From NCBI GenBank assembly GCA_017308115.1, contig JAFKFS010000040.1, positions 1-33,948 on the forward strand: a stretch of DNA of 33,948 nt, in the 5' to 3' direction. The notes beneath the pieces are model-generated. The model made no database searches. It was given only the letters and a program-made list of their open reading frames with translations, and had not been told where the DNA came from. The position numbers and the translations under genes were made by a program. This stretch comes from Bordetella sp. GTDB lineage: Bacteria > Pseudomonadota > Alphaproteobacteria > Caulobacterales > Caulobacteraceae. Below, piece after piece: positions 18,570-28,349 of this stretch (positions are counted from its first letter, which is position 1; each line of letters starts with the position of its first letter).

Positions 18570-19712
18570 ATGGGATTCTCAGCGATCGTCGTGGCCGCCG
18601 GCTCGGGCTCGAGGGCGGGCGGCGCCAAGCAATGGCGCCGTGTCGCCGGCAAGCCCGTCTTGCGCTGGTCCGTCGAGGCGCTTCTGCGCGCCGGAGCGCG
18701 AGAAGTCGTCGTGGCCGTCGCGGCCGACGCCGGGGCGGAGCTTCAGGCCGCCCTCGCCGGGCTGGAAGGATGGCGGCCCGTCACGGGCGGCGCGACGCGC
18801 GCCGGGTCGGTGCGCGCGGGCCTCGCGGCCCTGACGGGCGCCGACGATGAGCCCGTGCTGATCCATGACGCCGCCCGTCCCTTTCTGAGCGCCGAGGTGA
18901 TCGCGCGCCTGCTGGCGGGCCTGGCCGACGCCGACGGCGCCCTGCCCGCCCTGCCCGTGGCCGACAGCCTGCGCCGGGGCGATCACGACAGGGTCGTCGG
19001 CGCCGTCGACCGCGAAAACCTGTGGCGCGCCCAGACGCCGCAAGCCTTTCGCCTCAAGACCATCCGCGACGCCTACGCCGCCTGGCCCGAGGGCGAGACC
19101 GCCACGGACGAAGCCGCCGTGGTCGAGCGCGCGGGCGGCCGCGTCCGACTGATTCCCGGCGATCCGCGCCTGATGAAGCTGACCTATCCAGAGGATTTCG
19201 CCATGGCAGAGGCCCTGTCGCCCGCCCGCACCGTCGTCCGTATCGGCCAGGGGTTCGACGTCCATCGCTGGGGCCCCGGTTCCTCGGTCTGGCTGTGCGG
19301 GCTTGAAATTCCGCACGACCGGACCCTGATCGGCCATTCCGACGCCGATGCGGGCCTGCACGCCCTGACCGACGCCATCCTGGGCGCCCTCGCGGACGGC
19401 GACATCGGCGACCACTTTCCGCCCAGCGACCCTCAGTGGAAGGGCGCGTCCTCCGACCGTTTCCTGGTTTACGCCGCCGAACGGGTCGCGGCGCGCGGCG
19501 GCCGAATCGTCAATGTCGACGTGACCCTGATCTGCGAACAGCCCAAGGTTAAGCCGCACCGGCAGGCGATGCGCGAACGCCTGGCGGCGTTGTTGGATCT
19601 GCCGCTGGACGCCGTCAGCGTGAAGGCCACGACCAGCGAAGGCCTGGGCTTCACCGGCCGGGGCGAAGGCCTGGCCGCCCAGGCCGCCGTCTGCGTCGAA
19701 CTGCCTGCCTGA
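18570..19712 (+). CDS. ispDF: Bifunctional IspD/IspF of the MEP isoprenoid pathway
   Basis: A 380 aa fusion of two non-consecutive MEP enzymes. The IspD part (1-~218) makes CDP-methylerythritol: [12 protein letters not shown] binds CTP, and [10 protein letters not shown] and QTPQAFR are conserved. The IspF part (~222-380) makes methylerythritol cyclodiphosphate: zinc ligands D230 and H232 in GFDVHRW, then [18 protein letters not shown] and [16 protein letters not shown]. Such fusions are typical of alphaproteobacteria. It stands divergently next to dusB with only 64 nt between the starts. CCTAGAAG just upstream of the ATG could be a -10 element, which would leave almost no leader; this is weak. 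Confidence 0.96.
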   Translation: MGFSAIVVAAGSGSRAGGAKQWRRVAGKPVLRWSVEALLRAGAREVVVAVAADAGAELQAALAGLEGWRPVTGGATRAGSVRAGLAALTGADDEPVLIHDAARPFLSAEVIARLLAGLADADGALPALPVADSLRRGDHDRVVGAVDRENLWRAQTPQAFRLKTIRDAYAAWPEGETATDEAAVVERAGGRVRLIPGDPRLMKLTYPEDFAMAEALSPARTVVRIGQGFDVHRWGPGSSVWLCGLEIPHDRTLIGHSDADAGLHALTDAILGALADGDIGDHFPPSDPQWKGASSDRFLVYAAERVAARGGRIVNVDVTLICEQPKVKPHRQAMRERLAALLDLPLDAVSVKATTSEGLGFTGRGEGLAAQAAVCVELPA

Positions 19713-19774
19713 AAGAAGCGCTTCAGGCTTCACTTTACGCTCGCGTCGCAACCGCGGGCTGGCATAGTCGCCCG

Positions 19775-20572
19775 ATGCGAAGCCTGTTGTTCAACATCGC
19801 CTATTGGGCGCTTTCCATCACCTACGGCCTGGCCGCCGCCTTCGCGGCCCTGGCGCCCGGCCGGGCCGCGACCGGCTGGATCATCCGTCGCTATGTCCGG
19901 CGCATGGTGCAGGCCATGGCCCTGTTCGCGGGCATCCGCATCCAGGCGCGCGGCAAGGAACGTCTGCCGCAGGGCGCCTTCATCATCGCCTCCAAGCACC
20001 AGAGCTGGGGCGATGGCTTCGCCACCTATGACCAGTTCGACGACGTGGCCTTCGTCACCGGCGACCATCTGGAGAAGTTTCCCCTGCTGGGAACCGTGCT
20101 GAAAAAGCTGGGCGCCATCGTCGTCAACAACTGCGGGGGCCACGCCGCCCGCGCCGCCCTGAAGGAACGCGCCGCCGACGCCCATCGCGAGGGACGCAAG
20201 ATCCTGATCTACCCGGAAGGAAATCTGGCCAGGGTCGGCGAGAAGTTCCGCTATCGCTCGGGCGTCTGGCACATGTACCGCGACTTCGACATGCCGGTCG
20301 TGCCCCTGGCGACCAACCTGGGCCTGTTCTGGCCGCTGGAAGAGTTCCACAAGACCCCCGGCACGGCGACGCTGGAGTTCCTCGATCCCATCCCGACAGG
20401 CCTGCCCAAGGATGAATTCCTGGCGCGGCTGGAGGCGGCGGTGGAAAGCAAGACCGCCGAACTGATCGCCGAGGCGACGGGCCGACCGGCCACGCCGGCC
20501 GTTCTGGTCCCCACGCCGGATGAGGCCGCCAAGGCCGCCGCAGCGGCCGAGGCGGTCAACGCCGCAGCCTAG
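19775..20572 (+). CDS. plsC: 1-acyl-sn-glycerol-3-phosphate acyltransferase (PlsC type)
   Basis: A 265 aa membrane-bound acyltransferase that converts lysophosphatidic acid to phosphatidic acid in phospholipid synthesis. One or two N-terminal hydrophobic helices (4-28) anchor it. The catalytic HX4D motif is H75-QSWG-D80, and the second block is IYPEGN at 145-150 (usually FPEGTRS; the Thr/Arg/Ser part is replaced by NLARVG). The C-terminal ~40 residues are Ala/Pro-rich and look disordered. It follows ispDF by 62 nt on the same strand. Its TAG stop shares bases with the convergent metQ stop. Family assignment is firm; the exact acyl acceptor is inferred. Confidence 0.88.
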   Translation: MRSLLFNIAYWALSITYGLAAAFAALAPGRAATGWIIRRYVRRMVQAMALFAGIRIQARGKERLPQGAFIIASKHQSWGDGFATYDQFDDVAFVTGDHLEKFPLLGTVLKKLGAIVVNNCGGHAARAALKERAADAHREGRKILIYPEGNLARVGEKFRYRSGVWHMYRDFDMPVVPLATNLGLFWPLEEFHKTPGTATLEFLDPIPTGLPKDEFLARLEAAVESKTAELIAEATGRPATPAVLVPTPDEAAKAAAAAEAVNAAA

Positions 20573-21378
20573 GCCGCCGGGATCACCGCGCCTTCATATT
20601 TCGAGGCGATGAAGTCCTTGATCGCCTGGCCGCGCAGGGCCTGGGCCAGAGCCTGGACGCGCGGATCGTTCTGATTGTCCGGGCGGGCCACCAGATAGTT
20701 CACATAGGGGCTGTCGGCGCCCTCCAGCTGGAGGGCGTCGGTCTTGGGCTTCAGCCCGGCGTCGAGGGCGTAGTTGGTGTTGATCACCGCCGCATCGACC
20801 TGGGGCAGGATGCGCGGGATGGTCGCGGCCTCGACCTCGCGGAAGACCAGGGCCTTGGGATTGGCCGCGATGTCGCGCACGGTCTGAAGCGGGTTGGCCC
20901 GGTCCTTCAGCACGATAAGGCCCGCCGCCTGGAGCAGGAGCAGCGACCGCCCGGTGTTCGAGGCGTCATTGGGCAGCACCACCTGGGCGCCGTTCGGCAG
21001 GTCGGCCAGGGCCTTGTGCTTGCGCGAATACAGACCCAGCGGTTCGACGTGGACCCCGGCGACCGTGATCAGGGTCGTTCCGCGCGCCGTGTTGAACTCG
21101 TCCAGATAGGGCTTGGTCTGGAAATAGTTCACATCCAGCCGCTTTTCAGCCAGTTGCACGTTCGGCTGAACGTAGTCGTTAAAGACCTTGATCTCGATCG
21201 GCACGCCCTGGGCGGCCAGGATGGGCTTCACCTGCTCCAGGATTTCGGCGTGCGGCACGGCCGTGGCGCCCACCAGCAGGGGCGCGCCCTCGCCTCCCGC
21301 CTTCTTGCCCGCGCCCTGGCCGCAGGCGGCGAGCGTCAGGACGGCGGCGGCGGACAGCAGCAGCGAACGGCGGATCAT
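20569..21378 (-). CDS. metQ: Methionine ABC transporter substrate-binding lipoprotein MetQ
   Basis: A 269 aa NlpA/MetQ-family lipoprotein. The signal peptide ends in the lipobox LAACGQ. The mature domain starts LLVGATAVPHAEILEQVKP, the family signature, and contains LDVNYFQTKPYLDEFN and LPNDASNTGRSLLLLQAAGL, which line the ligand cleft. It captures methionine, or a related sulfur compound, in the periplasm for MetNI. It is the last gene of metN-metI-metQ, 19 nt after metI, and may therefore be the final gene of the suf transcript. Its stop overlaps the convergent plsC stop. Methionine is assumed from family membership. Confidence 0.92.
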   Translation of the reverse strand: MIRRSLLLSAAAVLTLAACGQGAGKKAGGEGAPLLVGATAVPHAEILEQVKPILAAQGVPIEIKVFNDYVQPNVQLAEKRLDVNYFQTKPYLDEFNTARGTTLITVAGVHVEPLGLYSRKHKALADLPNGAQVVLPNDASNTGRSLLLLQAAGLIVLKDRANPLQTVRDIAANPKALVFREVEAATIPRILPQVDAAVINTNYALDAGLKPKTDALQLEGADSPYVNYLVARPDNQNDPRVQALAQALRGQAIKDFIASKYEGAVIPAA

Positions 21379-21397
21379 GGGCGGGCCTTCGATAAAA

Positions 21398-22054
21398 TCA
21401 GCGGTGCGAGACCTTAGCGACCAGCCGGTCGCCGATCATCTGCAGAATTTGTACGAGTATCAGCAGCAGAACTACGGTCACGGCCATGACGTCGGTCTGG
21501 AAGCGCTGATAGCCGAAGCGGATGGCCAGGTCGCCCAGGCCGCCTGCCCCCACCACGCCCGCCATGGCGGTGTAGCTGACCAGGGCGATGGCGGTGACGG
21601 TCCCCCCGGCGATGATGCCCGGCAGGGCCTCGGGCAACAGGGCTCGCGTCACGATCTGGAAGGTCGATCCGCCCATGGCCTGAGTCGCCTCGACCACCCC
21701 CTTGTCCACCTCGCGCAGGGCCGTCTCGACCAGACGCGCATAGAAGGGGGCCGCGCCGACGACCAGCGGCGGAATGGCGCCGGCCACCCCCAGCGAGGTG
21801 CCGACCAGCAGCACCGTCACCGGCAGCATGACGATCAGCAGGATGATGAAGGGCACCGAGCGCAGCACATTGATCACAAGGGACAGCACCGCGTTCAGCA
21901 CCGGATTGGCCGCCAGCCGCCCCTTGCCCGACAGATAGAGCAGCACGCCCAGCGGCACGCCCAGGATCACGGTCAGCACCATCGATCCGCCCAGCATCAG
22001 CAGGGTGTCGATCGTCGCCTTGCCGATATCGGCCCAGTCCACATTGGCGAACAT
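21398..22054 (-). CDS. metI: Methionine ABC transporter permease MetI
   Basis: A 218 aa inner-membrane permease with five hydrophobic segments. The EAA loop that docks onto the ATPase is visible as ALREVDKGVVEATQAMGGS followed by LLPEALPGIIAG. The short length and the GMVD-like start (ADIGKATIDTLLMLGGSM) match MetI. It forms the channel of the MetNIQ importer. Its ATG overlaps the metN stop by one base (TGATG), indicating coupled translation. Confidence 0.93.
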   Translation of the reverse strand: MFANVDWADIGKATIDTLLMLGGSMVLTVILGVPLGVLLYLSGKGRLAANPVLNAVLSLVINVLRSVPFIILLIVMLPVTVLLVGTSLGVAGAIPPLVVGAAPFYARLVETALREVDKGVVEATQAMGGSTFQIVTRALLPEALPGIIAGGTVTAIALVSYTAMAGVVGAGGLGDLAIRFGYQRFQTDVMAVTVVLLLILVQILQMIGDRLVAKVSHR

Positions 22055-23043
22055 CAGACCGCCTCCACCACGACGCCGCGCGCGGCCAGTTGCGCCAGGG
22101 CGGCCTCGGCGTCCCCGCCGGTGAAGGCCACCGTCATCTGGCCATAGGGCTCGCCCCGGATGCGGCTGATCCGGCCCGACAGGATGGAGTAATCGACCCC
22201 CGCCGTGCGCGCGACGCGGCTCAACTCCGGCTCATAGGTCGAGGGGCCGCGGAAGGTCAGCCGGGCCATGCGCGCCCCGGCGGGCGCGACCGAGGCGTCG
22301 ACCGCCTCCTCGCCCTCGGCCAGCATGGCGCGCGTCACGGCGTGCCGCGGATGCAGGAAAACATCGGCGGTTGCGCCCTGCTCCACGATCCTGCCGTCCT
22401 TCAGCACCGCCACCCGGTCGCAGACCCGGCGCACCACCTCCATCTGGTGGGTGATCAGCACGATGGTCAGGCCGAGGTCGCGGTTCAGGCCGTCCAGCAG
22501 GGTCAGGATGTCCTCGGTCGTCTCGGGATCCAGGGCGCTGGTCGCCTCGTCGCACAGCAGGACGCTGGGCCCGCAGGCCAGGGCGCGGGCGATGCCGACG
22601 CGCTGCTTCTGGCCGCCCGACAGCTGGGCCGGGTGCTTGCGAGCATGGTCGGCCAGGCCCAGCTGGGCCAGCAGATCCGCCGTGCGCGCCTTCACCTCGA
22701 CCTCGGGCCGCCCTTCCAGCCGCAGGGGAAAGGCGACGTTGTCCTCGATGGTCTTGGCGTTCAGCAGGTTGAAATGCTGGAAGATCATGCCGATGCGGCG
22801 CCGCGCGGCGCGCAGTTCGGCGGGGTTCAGGGCCGTGATCTCCCGCCCGTCGACGAAGACCTTGCCCGCGTCAGGCGTCTCCAGCCGGTTGATGGCGCGG
22901 ATCAGGGTGGACTTGCCCGCCCCCGATCGGCCCACCACGCCGAACACCTCGCCGCGCCCGATATGCAGATCGACGGCGTCCAGCGCCGTGCGCTCGCCCG
23001 CCGCGCTGCGGTAGCGCCGGGTCACCCCCTCCAGTCGGATCAT
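22054..23043 (-). CDS. metN: Methionine ABC transporter ATP-binding protein MetN
   Basis: A 329 aa ATPase with Walker A GRSGAGKS, Q loop in GMIFQHFNLL, signature LSGGQKQRVGIARAL, and Walker B VLLCDEATSALD. The C-terminal ~75 residues (LTFRGPSTYEPELSRVA to the end) form the ACT-like NIL domain that binds methionine and inhibits transport in characterised MetN. ATG at 23043 is chosen because the family begins MIRLEGVTRRY; longer frames add Pro-rich sequence from another gene. The ATG lies one base after the sufA stop, so ribosomes finishing sufA could re-initiate here. This places methionine import inside the Fe-S assembly operon. Confidence 0.95.
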   Translation of the reverse strand: MIRLEGVTRRYRSAAGERTALDAVDLHIGRGEVFGVVGRSGAGKSTLIRAINRLETPDAGKVFVDGREITALNPAELRAARRRIGMIFQHFNLLNAKTIEDNVAFPLRLEGRPEVEVKARTADLLAQLGLADHARKHPAQLSGGQKQRVGIARALACGPSVLLCDEATSALDPETTEDILTLLDGLNRDLGLTIVLITHQMEVVRRVCDRVAVLKDGRIVEQGATADVFLHPRHAVTRAMLAEGEEAVDASVAPAGARMARLTFRGPSTYEPELSRVARTAGVDYSILSGRISRIRGEPYGQMTVAFTGGDAEAALAQLAARGVVVEAV

Positions 23044-23044
23044 G

Positions 23045-23443
23045 TCAGTCGGCGTCCAGGGCGGCGGCGGGGATGATGGTGACGCTCTCGCCGCAGCCGC
23101 AGGCGTCGGTCTGGTTCGGATTGCGGAAGACGAATTTGGACGACAGTCTGGTCGTCTCATAGTCGATCTCGCTGCCGATCAGGAACAGCACCGCCTTGGG
23201 GTCGATCAGGATGGTGACGCCCTTGTCCTCGACCACCTCGTCCAGCGGCTGAATCTCTTCGGCATAGGCGAAGACGTATTCCTGTCCCGCGCAGCCGCCG
23301 TTCTTCACCCCGACGCGCAAGGCCACATAGTCCTTTTCCGCGTTGTCCATGATCTCGCGCACGCGGGCGGCGGCGGCGTCCGTCAGGGTCACCGCCTTGG
23401 GCCGGGGGCGTCGGGGTCGGGTCGTGGTCTGAAGCTCGGTCAT
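23045..23443 (-). CDS. sufA: A-type Fe-S carrier (SufA/IscA/HesB family)
   Basis: A 132 aa A-type carrier that receives Fe-S clusters and passes them to apoproteins. The three cluster cysteines are present: one in KNGGCAGQEY and two in DACGCGES. The N-terminal ~18 residues (TTTRPRRPRPK) are basic and precede the core starting AVTLTDAAAARV. ATG at 23443 has GAAGG 7 nt upstream, overlapping the end of the sufT gene; longer frames run into that gene. It lies 11 nt after sufT and one base before metN. SufA is used because of the operon; IscA or ErpA function cannot be separated by sequence alone. Confidence 0.92.
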   Translation of the reverse strand: MTELQTTTRPRRPRPKAVTLTDAAAARVREIMDNAEKDYVALRVGVKNGGCAGQEYVFAYAEEIQPLDEVVEDKGVTILIDPKAVLFLIGSEIDYETTRLSSKFVFRNPNQTDACGCGESVTIIPAAALDAD

Positions 23444-23454
23444 GACAGGCCTTC

Positions 23455-23853
23455 TCAGAACATGTTCAGGGCCAGCTTGGCCTCGTCGCTCATCTTGGAG
23501 GCGTCCCACGGCGGGTCGAACACCAGATTGGCCCTGGCGCTGCGCACGCCGTCCACCTTGGACACGGCCGTCTCGACCCAGCCGGGCATTTCGCCGGCGA
23601 CGGGACAGCCCGGCGCCGTCAGCGTCATCTCGACCAGGACGTCGCGGTCGTCGGAGACATCCACCTTGTAGATCAGGCCCAGCTCATAGATATCGACCGG
23701 GATTTCCGGGTCATACACCGTCTTCAGCGCCTCGATCAGGTCGTCCGTCAGCCTGTCCAGCTCGCCCTGGGACAGGGCGCTCTTCTGCGGTTCGTCCCAG
23801 CTGGCGGCGAAGGCGTCGCTGTCGCTGATCGCGTTTTCGGTCTTGGCGTCCAT
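23455..23853 (-). CDS. sufT: SUF system maturation factor SufT (DUF59/MIP18 family)
   Basis: A 132 aa DUF59 protein. The core runs from YDPEIPVDIYELGLIYKVDV through MTLTAPGCPVAGEMPGWVE, with the conserved Cys in APGCP, to FDPPWDASKMSDEAKLAL. Relatives help mature Fe-S proteins when cluster demand is high. The N-terminal ~35 residues are polar and variable. Start choice is uncertain: ATG at 23853, or GTG at 23862, which would overlap the sufS stop as GTGA. Neither has a clear ribosome site. It sits between sufS and sufA, its usual position in alphaproteobacterial suf operons. Confidence 0.92.
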   Translation of the reverse strand: MDAKTENAISDSDAFAASWDEPQKSALSQGELDRLTDDLIEALKTVYDPEIPVDIYELGLIYKVDVSDDRDVLVEMTLTAPGCPVAGEMPGWVETAVSKVDGVRSARANLVFDPPWDASKMSDEAKLALNMF

Positions 23854-23858
23854 AATCG

Positions 23859-25079
23859 TCACACGAAGAAGTTGCGCGCCTTGATCAGCGCGTCCACGAA
23901 GGCGTCTGTATCCTCCATGGTGTTATATAGGGCGAAGGAGGCGCGCGTGCTTGAGGTCACGCCCAGTCTCTTCGCCAGCGGTTCGGCGCAGTGCAGACCG
24001 GCCCGCACGGCGACGCCGTAACGGTCCATGATCTGGGCCACGTCATGGGCGTGCGCGCCTTCGACGGCGAAGGTCAGGATGGCGCCCTTGCCTTCCGCCT
24101 CGCCTAGGATTCGCAGCCAGTCGTGGCCGGCCAGGCGTTCGACGGCGTGGCGATACATCGCCATCTCATGCGCCTTGATCGCGGCCGGATCGTACTGACC
24201 CAGCCACTCCAGCGCCGCGCCCAGACCGATAGCCTCCAGAATCGGCGGCGTCCCGGCCTCGAAGCGGTGCGGCGGACGCGCATAGGTCACGCGCTCCTTC
24301 TCGACGGTCTCGATCATCTCGCCGCCGCCCTGATAGGGCGGCAGGGCCTCCAGCGCCTCGGCCTTGCCGTACAGGACCCCGATGCCCGTGGGCGCGAACA
24401 GCTTGTGCCCGGTCAGGACATAGTAGTCGCAGCCGATGGCCTGAACGTCCGGCGCCGCGTGGACCGCGCCCTGACAGCCGTCGATCAGCACCCGCGCCCC
24501 GACCGCACGGGCCAGACGGGTGATCTCGGCCACCGGATTGATGGTCCCCAGCACGTTCGACATGTGGGTGACGGCGACCAGCTTCGTCTTCGGCCCCAGC
24601 AGGGCGGCGAAGGCCTCCATGTCCAGCGAGCCGTGGTCCTTGATCGGCGCCCATTTCAGCACCGCCCCGCGTCGTTCGCGCAGGAAGTGCCAGGGCACGA
24701 TGTTGGAGTGGTGCTCCATCTCGGTGACGATGATCTCGTCGCCCGGCTGGATCGACAGGCCGACGCCGTTGGCGACCAGGTTGATCGCCTCGGTCCCGCC
24801 CTTGGTCCAGACGATGTTTTCGGCCGATGGGGCGTTCAGGAAGCGGGCGACGATTTCGCGCGCGCGTTCATAGGCCTCGGTCGCCTCGTTCGACAGGGTG
24901 TGCAGGCCGCGGTGGACGTTGGCGTAGCCGCCCTCCATCGTCGCCACAAGGGCGTCGATCACCGCGCGCGGCTTCTGCGCCGAGGCCGCGTTGTCCAGAT
25001 AGACCAGCGGCTTGCCGTTCACCTGACGCGACAGGATCGGGAACTGCGCGCGGACGGCGTAGGGGTCGAACCCCGTCAT
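23859..25079 (-). CDS. sufS: Group II cysteine desulfurase SufS
   Basis: A 406 aa PLP enzyme that takes sulfur from cysteine for SufBCD. The PLP lysine is in LTGHKLFAPTG, the cofactor-stacking histidine in EMEHHSNIVPWH, and the persulfide cysteine is C364 in GLHCAEPL. With the ATG at 25079 the cysteine number and the length match E. coli SufS, which is why this start is preferred. An ATG at 25112 would add 11 residues and overlap sufD by 22 nt. No sufE or sufU is present in the window, so the sulfur-transfer partner must lie elsewhere or be replaced. It starts 12 nt after sufD. Confidence 0.95.
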   Translation of the reverse strand: MTGFDPYAVRAQFPILSRQVNGKPLVYLDNAASAQKPRAVIDALVATMEGGYANVHRGLHTLSNEATEAYERAREIVARFLNAPSAENIVWTKGGTEAINLVANGVGLSIQPGDEIIVTEMEHHSNIVPWHFLRERRGAVLKWAPIKDHGSLDMEAFAALLGPKTKLVAVTHMSNVLGTINPVAEITRLARAVGARVLIDGCQGAVHAAPDVQAIGCDYYVLTGHKLFAPTGIGVLYGKAEALEALPPYQGGGEMIETVEKERVTYARPPHRFEAGTPPILEAIGLGAALEWLGQYDPAAIKAHEMAMYRHAVERLAGHDWLRILGEAEGKGAILTFAVEGAHAHDVAQIMDRYGVAVRAGLHCAEPLAKRLGVTSSTRASFALYNTMEDTDAFVDALIKARNFFV

Positions 25080-25090
25080 GGATGCGTTGG

Positions 25091-26109
25091 TCACAGGCGA
25101 GCCGTCAGCCATTCCCGCACCACCTCTCTGGCGCCTTCGTGTTCGATGCGGTCGACGACCTCGATCAGGAAGGCGTGGGTCAGCAGAGCGCGGGCCTCGT
25201 CGGCCGAGATGCCGCGCTGCTGCATGTAGAACAGGGCGCTTTCGTCCAGCGTCCCGACGGTCGCGCCGTGGGCGCACTGCACCTCGTCGGCGTAGATGAT
25301 CAGTTCGGGCTTCACGTCGATCTCGCCGCGATCCGAAGCGATCAGGCCGTGGTGGCCCATGCGGGCGTCGGTGTCGTCGGCGCCCTTCTGGACCAGGATC
25401 TTGCCCTGGAAGACGCCGCGCGCCTCGTCCCGGACCACGCCCTTGATCAACTGGCTGGTCACGCCGTTGGGGGCGACGTGGTCGATCACCGACGTCTGGT
25501 CGCAATGGCGTGCGCCGTTCAGCAGATAGAGGCCGTCCACGCGCGCATCGGCGCCCTCGGCCCCGTGGCGCAGGCGGGTCTCATGACGTTGCAGCCTGGC
25601 GCCGGTGGCGATGACGGTCTGGCGATAGCGGCCGCCCGCCTCCAGCCGAACCTCCGCCTCCGCGACCGAAATGGCGTCGGCGGGTTCGTCGGTCAGGACG
25701 ACGCGGATCACCTCTGCGTCGGCGGCGACGTCGATCTCGACCTTGTTGTGCGCGACATAGGCCGAGCCCATGCCCTCGTGCGTCTCCAGCAGCAGCAGGC
25801 GCGCGCCGGGGCGTGCGACGATGCGGGCCGCCGCCGTATGGCCCGTGCCCACGGCGTCGGAGATGAAGCGCAGGCGCAGGGTCTGATCGCCCGAGGCGAT
25901 GAAGTCCGTCACCCCGACCGGGCGGCCGTTGGCGAAGACGACGGCGTCGCCGCCCAGGTCGTAGAACGGTCCCGGCGCGCCGACGACAGCCGTGCCGGAC
26001 GGCTCAGGCGCTTCACGAAGAAAGCGCTTCAGATCACTGTATTTCCATTCTTCGACTCTCCGCGACGGGAAGGTCGCGGCGTCGGTCAGGTCCAGCCGGG
26101 CGAGCGCCT

Positions 26110-26113
<4 letters not shown>
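25091..26113 (-). CDS. sufD: Fe-S scaffold subunit SufD
   Basis: A 340 aa SufD, partner of SufB and SufC in the SufBC2D scaffold where clusters are built. The N-terminus has the family opening ARLDLTDAATFPSRRVEEWK and YSDLKRFL. The beta-helix core includes QTSVIDHVAPNGVTSQLIKG and ARMGHHGLIASDRGEIDVKP. The conserved metal-binding end is DEVQCAHGATVGTLDE followed by FYMQQRGISADEARALLTHAF. It is shorter than E. coli SufD (423 aa), mainly in the N-terminal region, as in many alphaproteobacteria. Its ATG overlaps the sufC stop by four bases (ATGA), giving tight stoichiometric coupling. Confidence 0.95.
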
Positions 26114-26859
<746 letters not shown>

Positions 26860-26879
26860 TGTATTTCTTTTCAAATCAC

Positions 26880-28346
26880 TCAGCCGACCGAGCCTTCGAG
26901 GCTGATCGCCACCAGCTTCTGGGCCTCGACGGCGAACTCCATCGGCAGTTCCTGCAGGACGTCGCGGACGAAGCCGTTGACCAGCAGGGCCACGGCCTCT
27001 TCTTCCGACAGGCCGCGCTGCTGGGCGTAGAAGAGCTGGTCTTCGGACAGGCGGGTCGTGGTCGCCTCGTGCTCCAGCTGGGCCGAGCCGTTGCGGACCT
27101 CGATATAGGGAATGGTGTGGGCGCCGCATTCCTTGCCGATCAGCAGGCTGTCGCACTGGGTGAAGTTGCGCACGCCCGTCGCCTTGTGGTGGATCGACAC
27201 CAGGCCGCGATAGGTCGAGTCCGACTTACCCGCCGAGACCGTCTTGGCGATGATGCGGCTGCGGCTGTTCTTGCCCAGGTGCAGCATCTTGGTGCCGGTG
27301 TCGGCCTGCTGATGGCCGTTGGTGATGGCGATGGAATAGAACTCGCCCGAGCTTTCCTCGCCCTTGAGGATGCAGGACGGGTATTTCCAGGTGACGGCCG
27401 AGCCGGTCTCGACCTGGGTCCAGCTGACCTTCGATCGGTCGCCCCGGCAGTCGGCGCGCTTGGTGACGAAGTTGTAGATGCCGCCTCGCCCTTCGGCGTC
27501 GCCGGGATACCAGTTCTGGACGGTCGAATATTTCACCTCGGCGTCGTCCAGGGCGACGATCTCCACGACCGCGGCGTGCAGTTGGTTCTCGTCGCGCATC
27601 GGCGCGGTGCAGCCTTCCAGATAGGAAACGTAAGCGCCCTTGTCGGCGATGATCAGGGTGCGTTCGAACTGGCCTGTCTGGCTGGCGTTGATGCGGAAAT
27701 AGGTCGACAGCTCCATCGGGCAGCGCACGCCCGGCGGAATGTAGACGAAGCTGCCGTCGGAAAAGACCGCGCTGTTCAGGGCCGCGAAATAGTTGTCGCT
27801 GACCGGCACGACCGAGCCCAGGTATTGACGCACCAGGTCAGGATATTCTCGCAAGGCCTCGGAAATCGGCATGAAGATCACGCCCGCCTTGGCCAGCTCC
27901 TCCTTGAAGGTGGTGACGACCGAGACGCTGTCGAACACGGCGTCCACGGCCACCTTGGGCGCGCCCTGGACGCCGGCCAGGACCTCCTGCTCCTTCAGCG
28001 GGATGCCCAGCTTGACGTAGACGGCAAGCAGTTCGGGATCGACCTCGTCCAGCGACTTCGGTCCCTCCTTCTTCACCGGCGCGGCGTAGTAGTAGAGGTC
28101 CTGATAGTCGACGGGCTCGTACTTCACCGCCGCCCAGGTCGGCTCCTCCATCGCCAGCCAGCGCTCATAGGCGGCCAGACGCCATTCCAGCATCCACTCG
28201 GGTTCGCCCTTCTTCTCGGAGATGAAGCGGATGATGTCGGGGTTCAGGCCCTTGGGGGCGAACTCCTGCTCGACGTCGGTGGTGAAGCCGTACTTGTACC
28301 GCTCCAGCTCCGCGACCGTGTCGATTGTTTCCTGAACGATAGCCAT
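26880..28346 (-). CDS. sufB: Fe-S scaffold subunit SufB
   Basis: A 488 aa SufB, the central scaffold of the SufBC2D complex. The N-terminal [18 protein letters not shown] and [13 protein letters not shown] are standard. The beta-helix core includes [19 protein letters not shown]. The sulfur-handling cysteine region [21 protein letters not shown] and the acidic [20 protein letters not shown] are intact. The C-terminal helices end [27 protein letters not shown] about 12 nt upstream may bind ribosomes. Only three bases separate it from the upstream desulfurase gene. Full length, with no sign of damage. Confidence 0.97.
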   Translation of the reverse strand: MAIVQETIDTVAELERYKYGFTTDVEQEFAPKGLNPDIIRFISEKKGEPEWMLEWRLAAYERWLAMEEPTWAAVKYEPVDYQDLYYYAAPVKKEGPKSLDEVDPELLAVYVKLGIPLKEQEVLAGVQGAPKVAVDAVFDSVSVVTTFKEELAKAGVIFMPISEALREYPDLVRQYLGSVVPVSDNYFAALNSAVFSDGSFVYIPPGVRCPMELSTYFRINASQTGQFERTLIIADKGAYVSYLEGCTAPMRDENQLHAAVVEIVALDDAEVKYSTVQNWYPGDAEGRGGIYNFVTKRADCRGDRSKVSWTQVETGSAVTWKYPSCILKGEESSGEFYSIAITNGHQQADTGTKMLHLGKNSRSRIIAKTVSAGKSDSTYRGLVSIHHKATGVRNFTQCDSLLIGKECGAHTIPYIEVRNGSAQLEHEATTTRLSEDQLFYAQQRGLSEEEAVALLVNGFVRDVLQELPMEFAVEAQKLVAISLEGSVG

Positions 28347-28349
28347 GAG

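Noticed and set aside
25080-25112. Upstream ATG at 25112 as the sufS start
   Set aside because: It adds 11 non-conserved residues and overlaps sufD; the 25079 start gives the family length and places the catalytic cysteine at 364.
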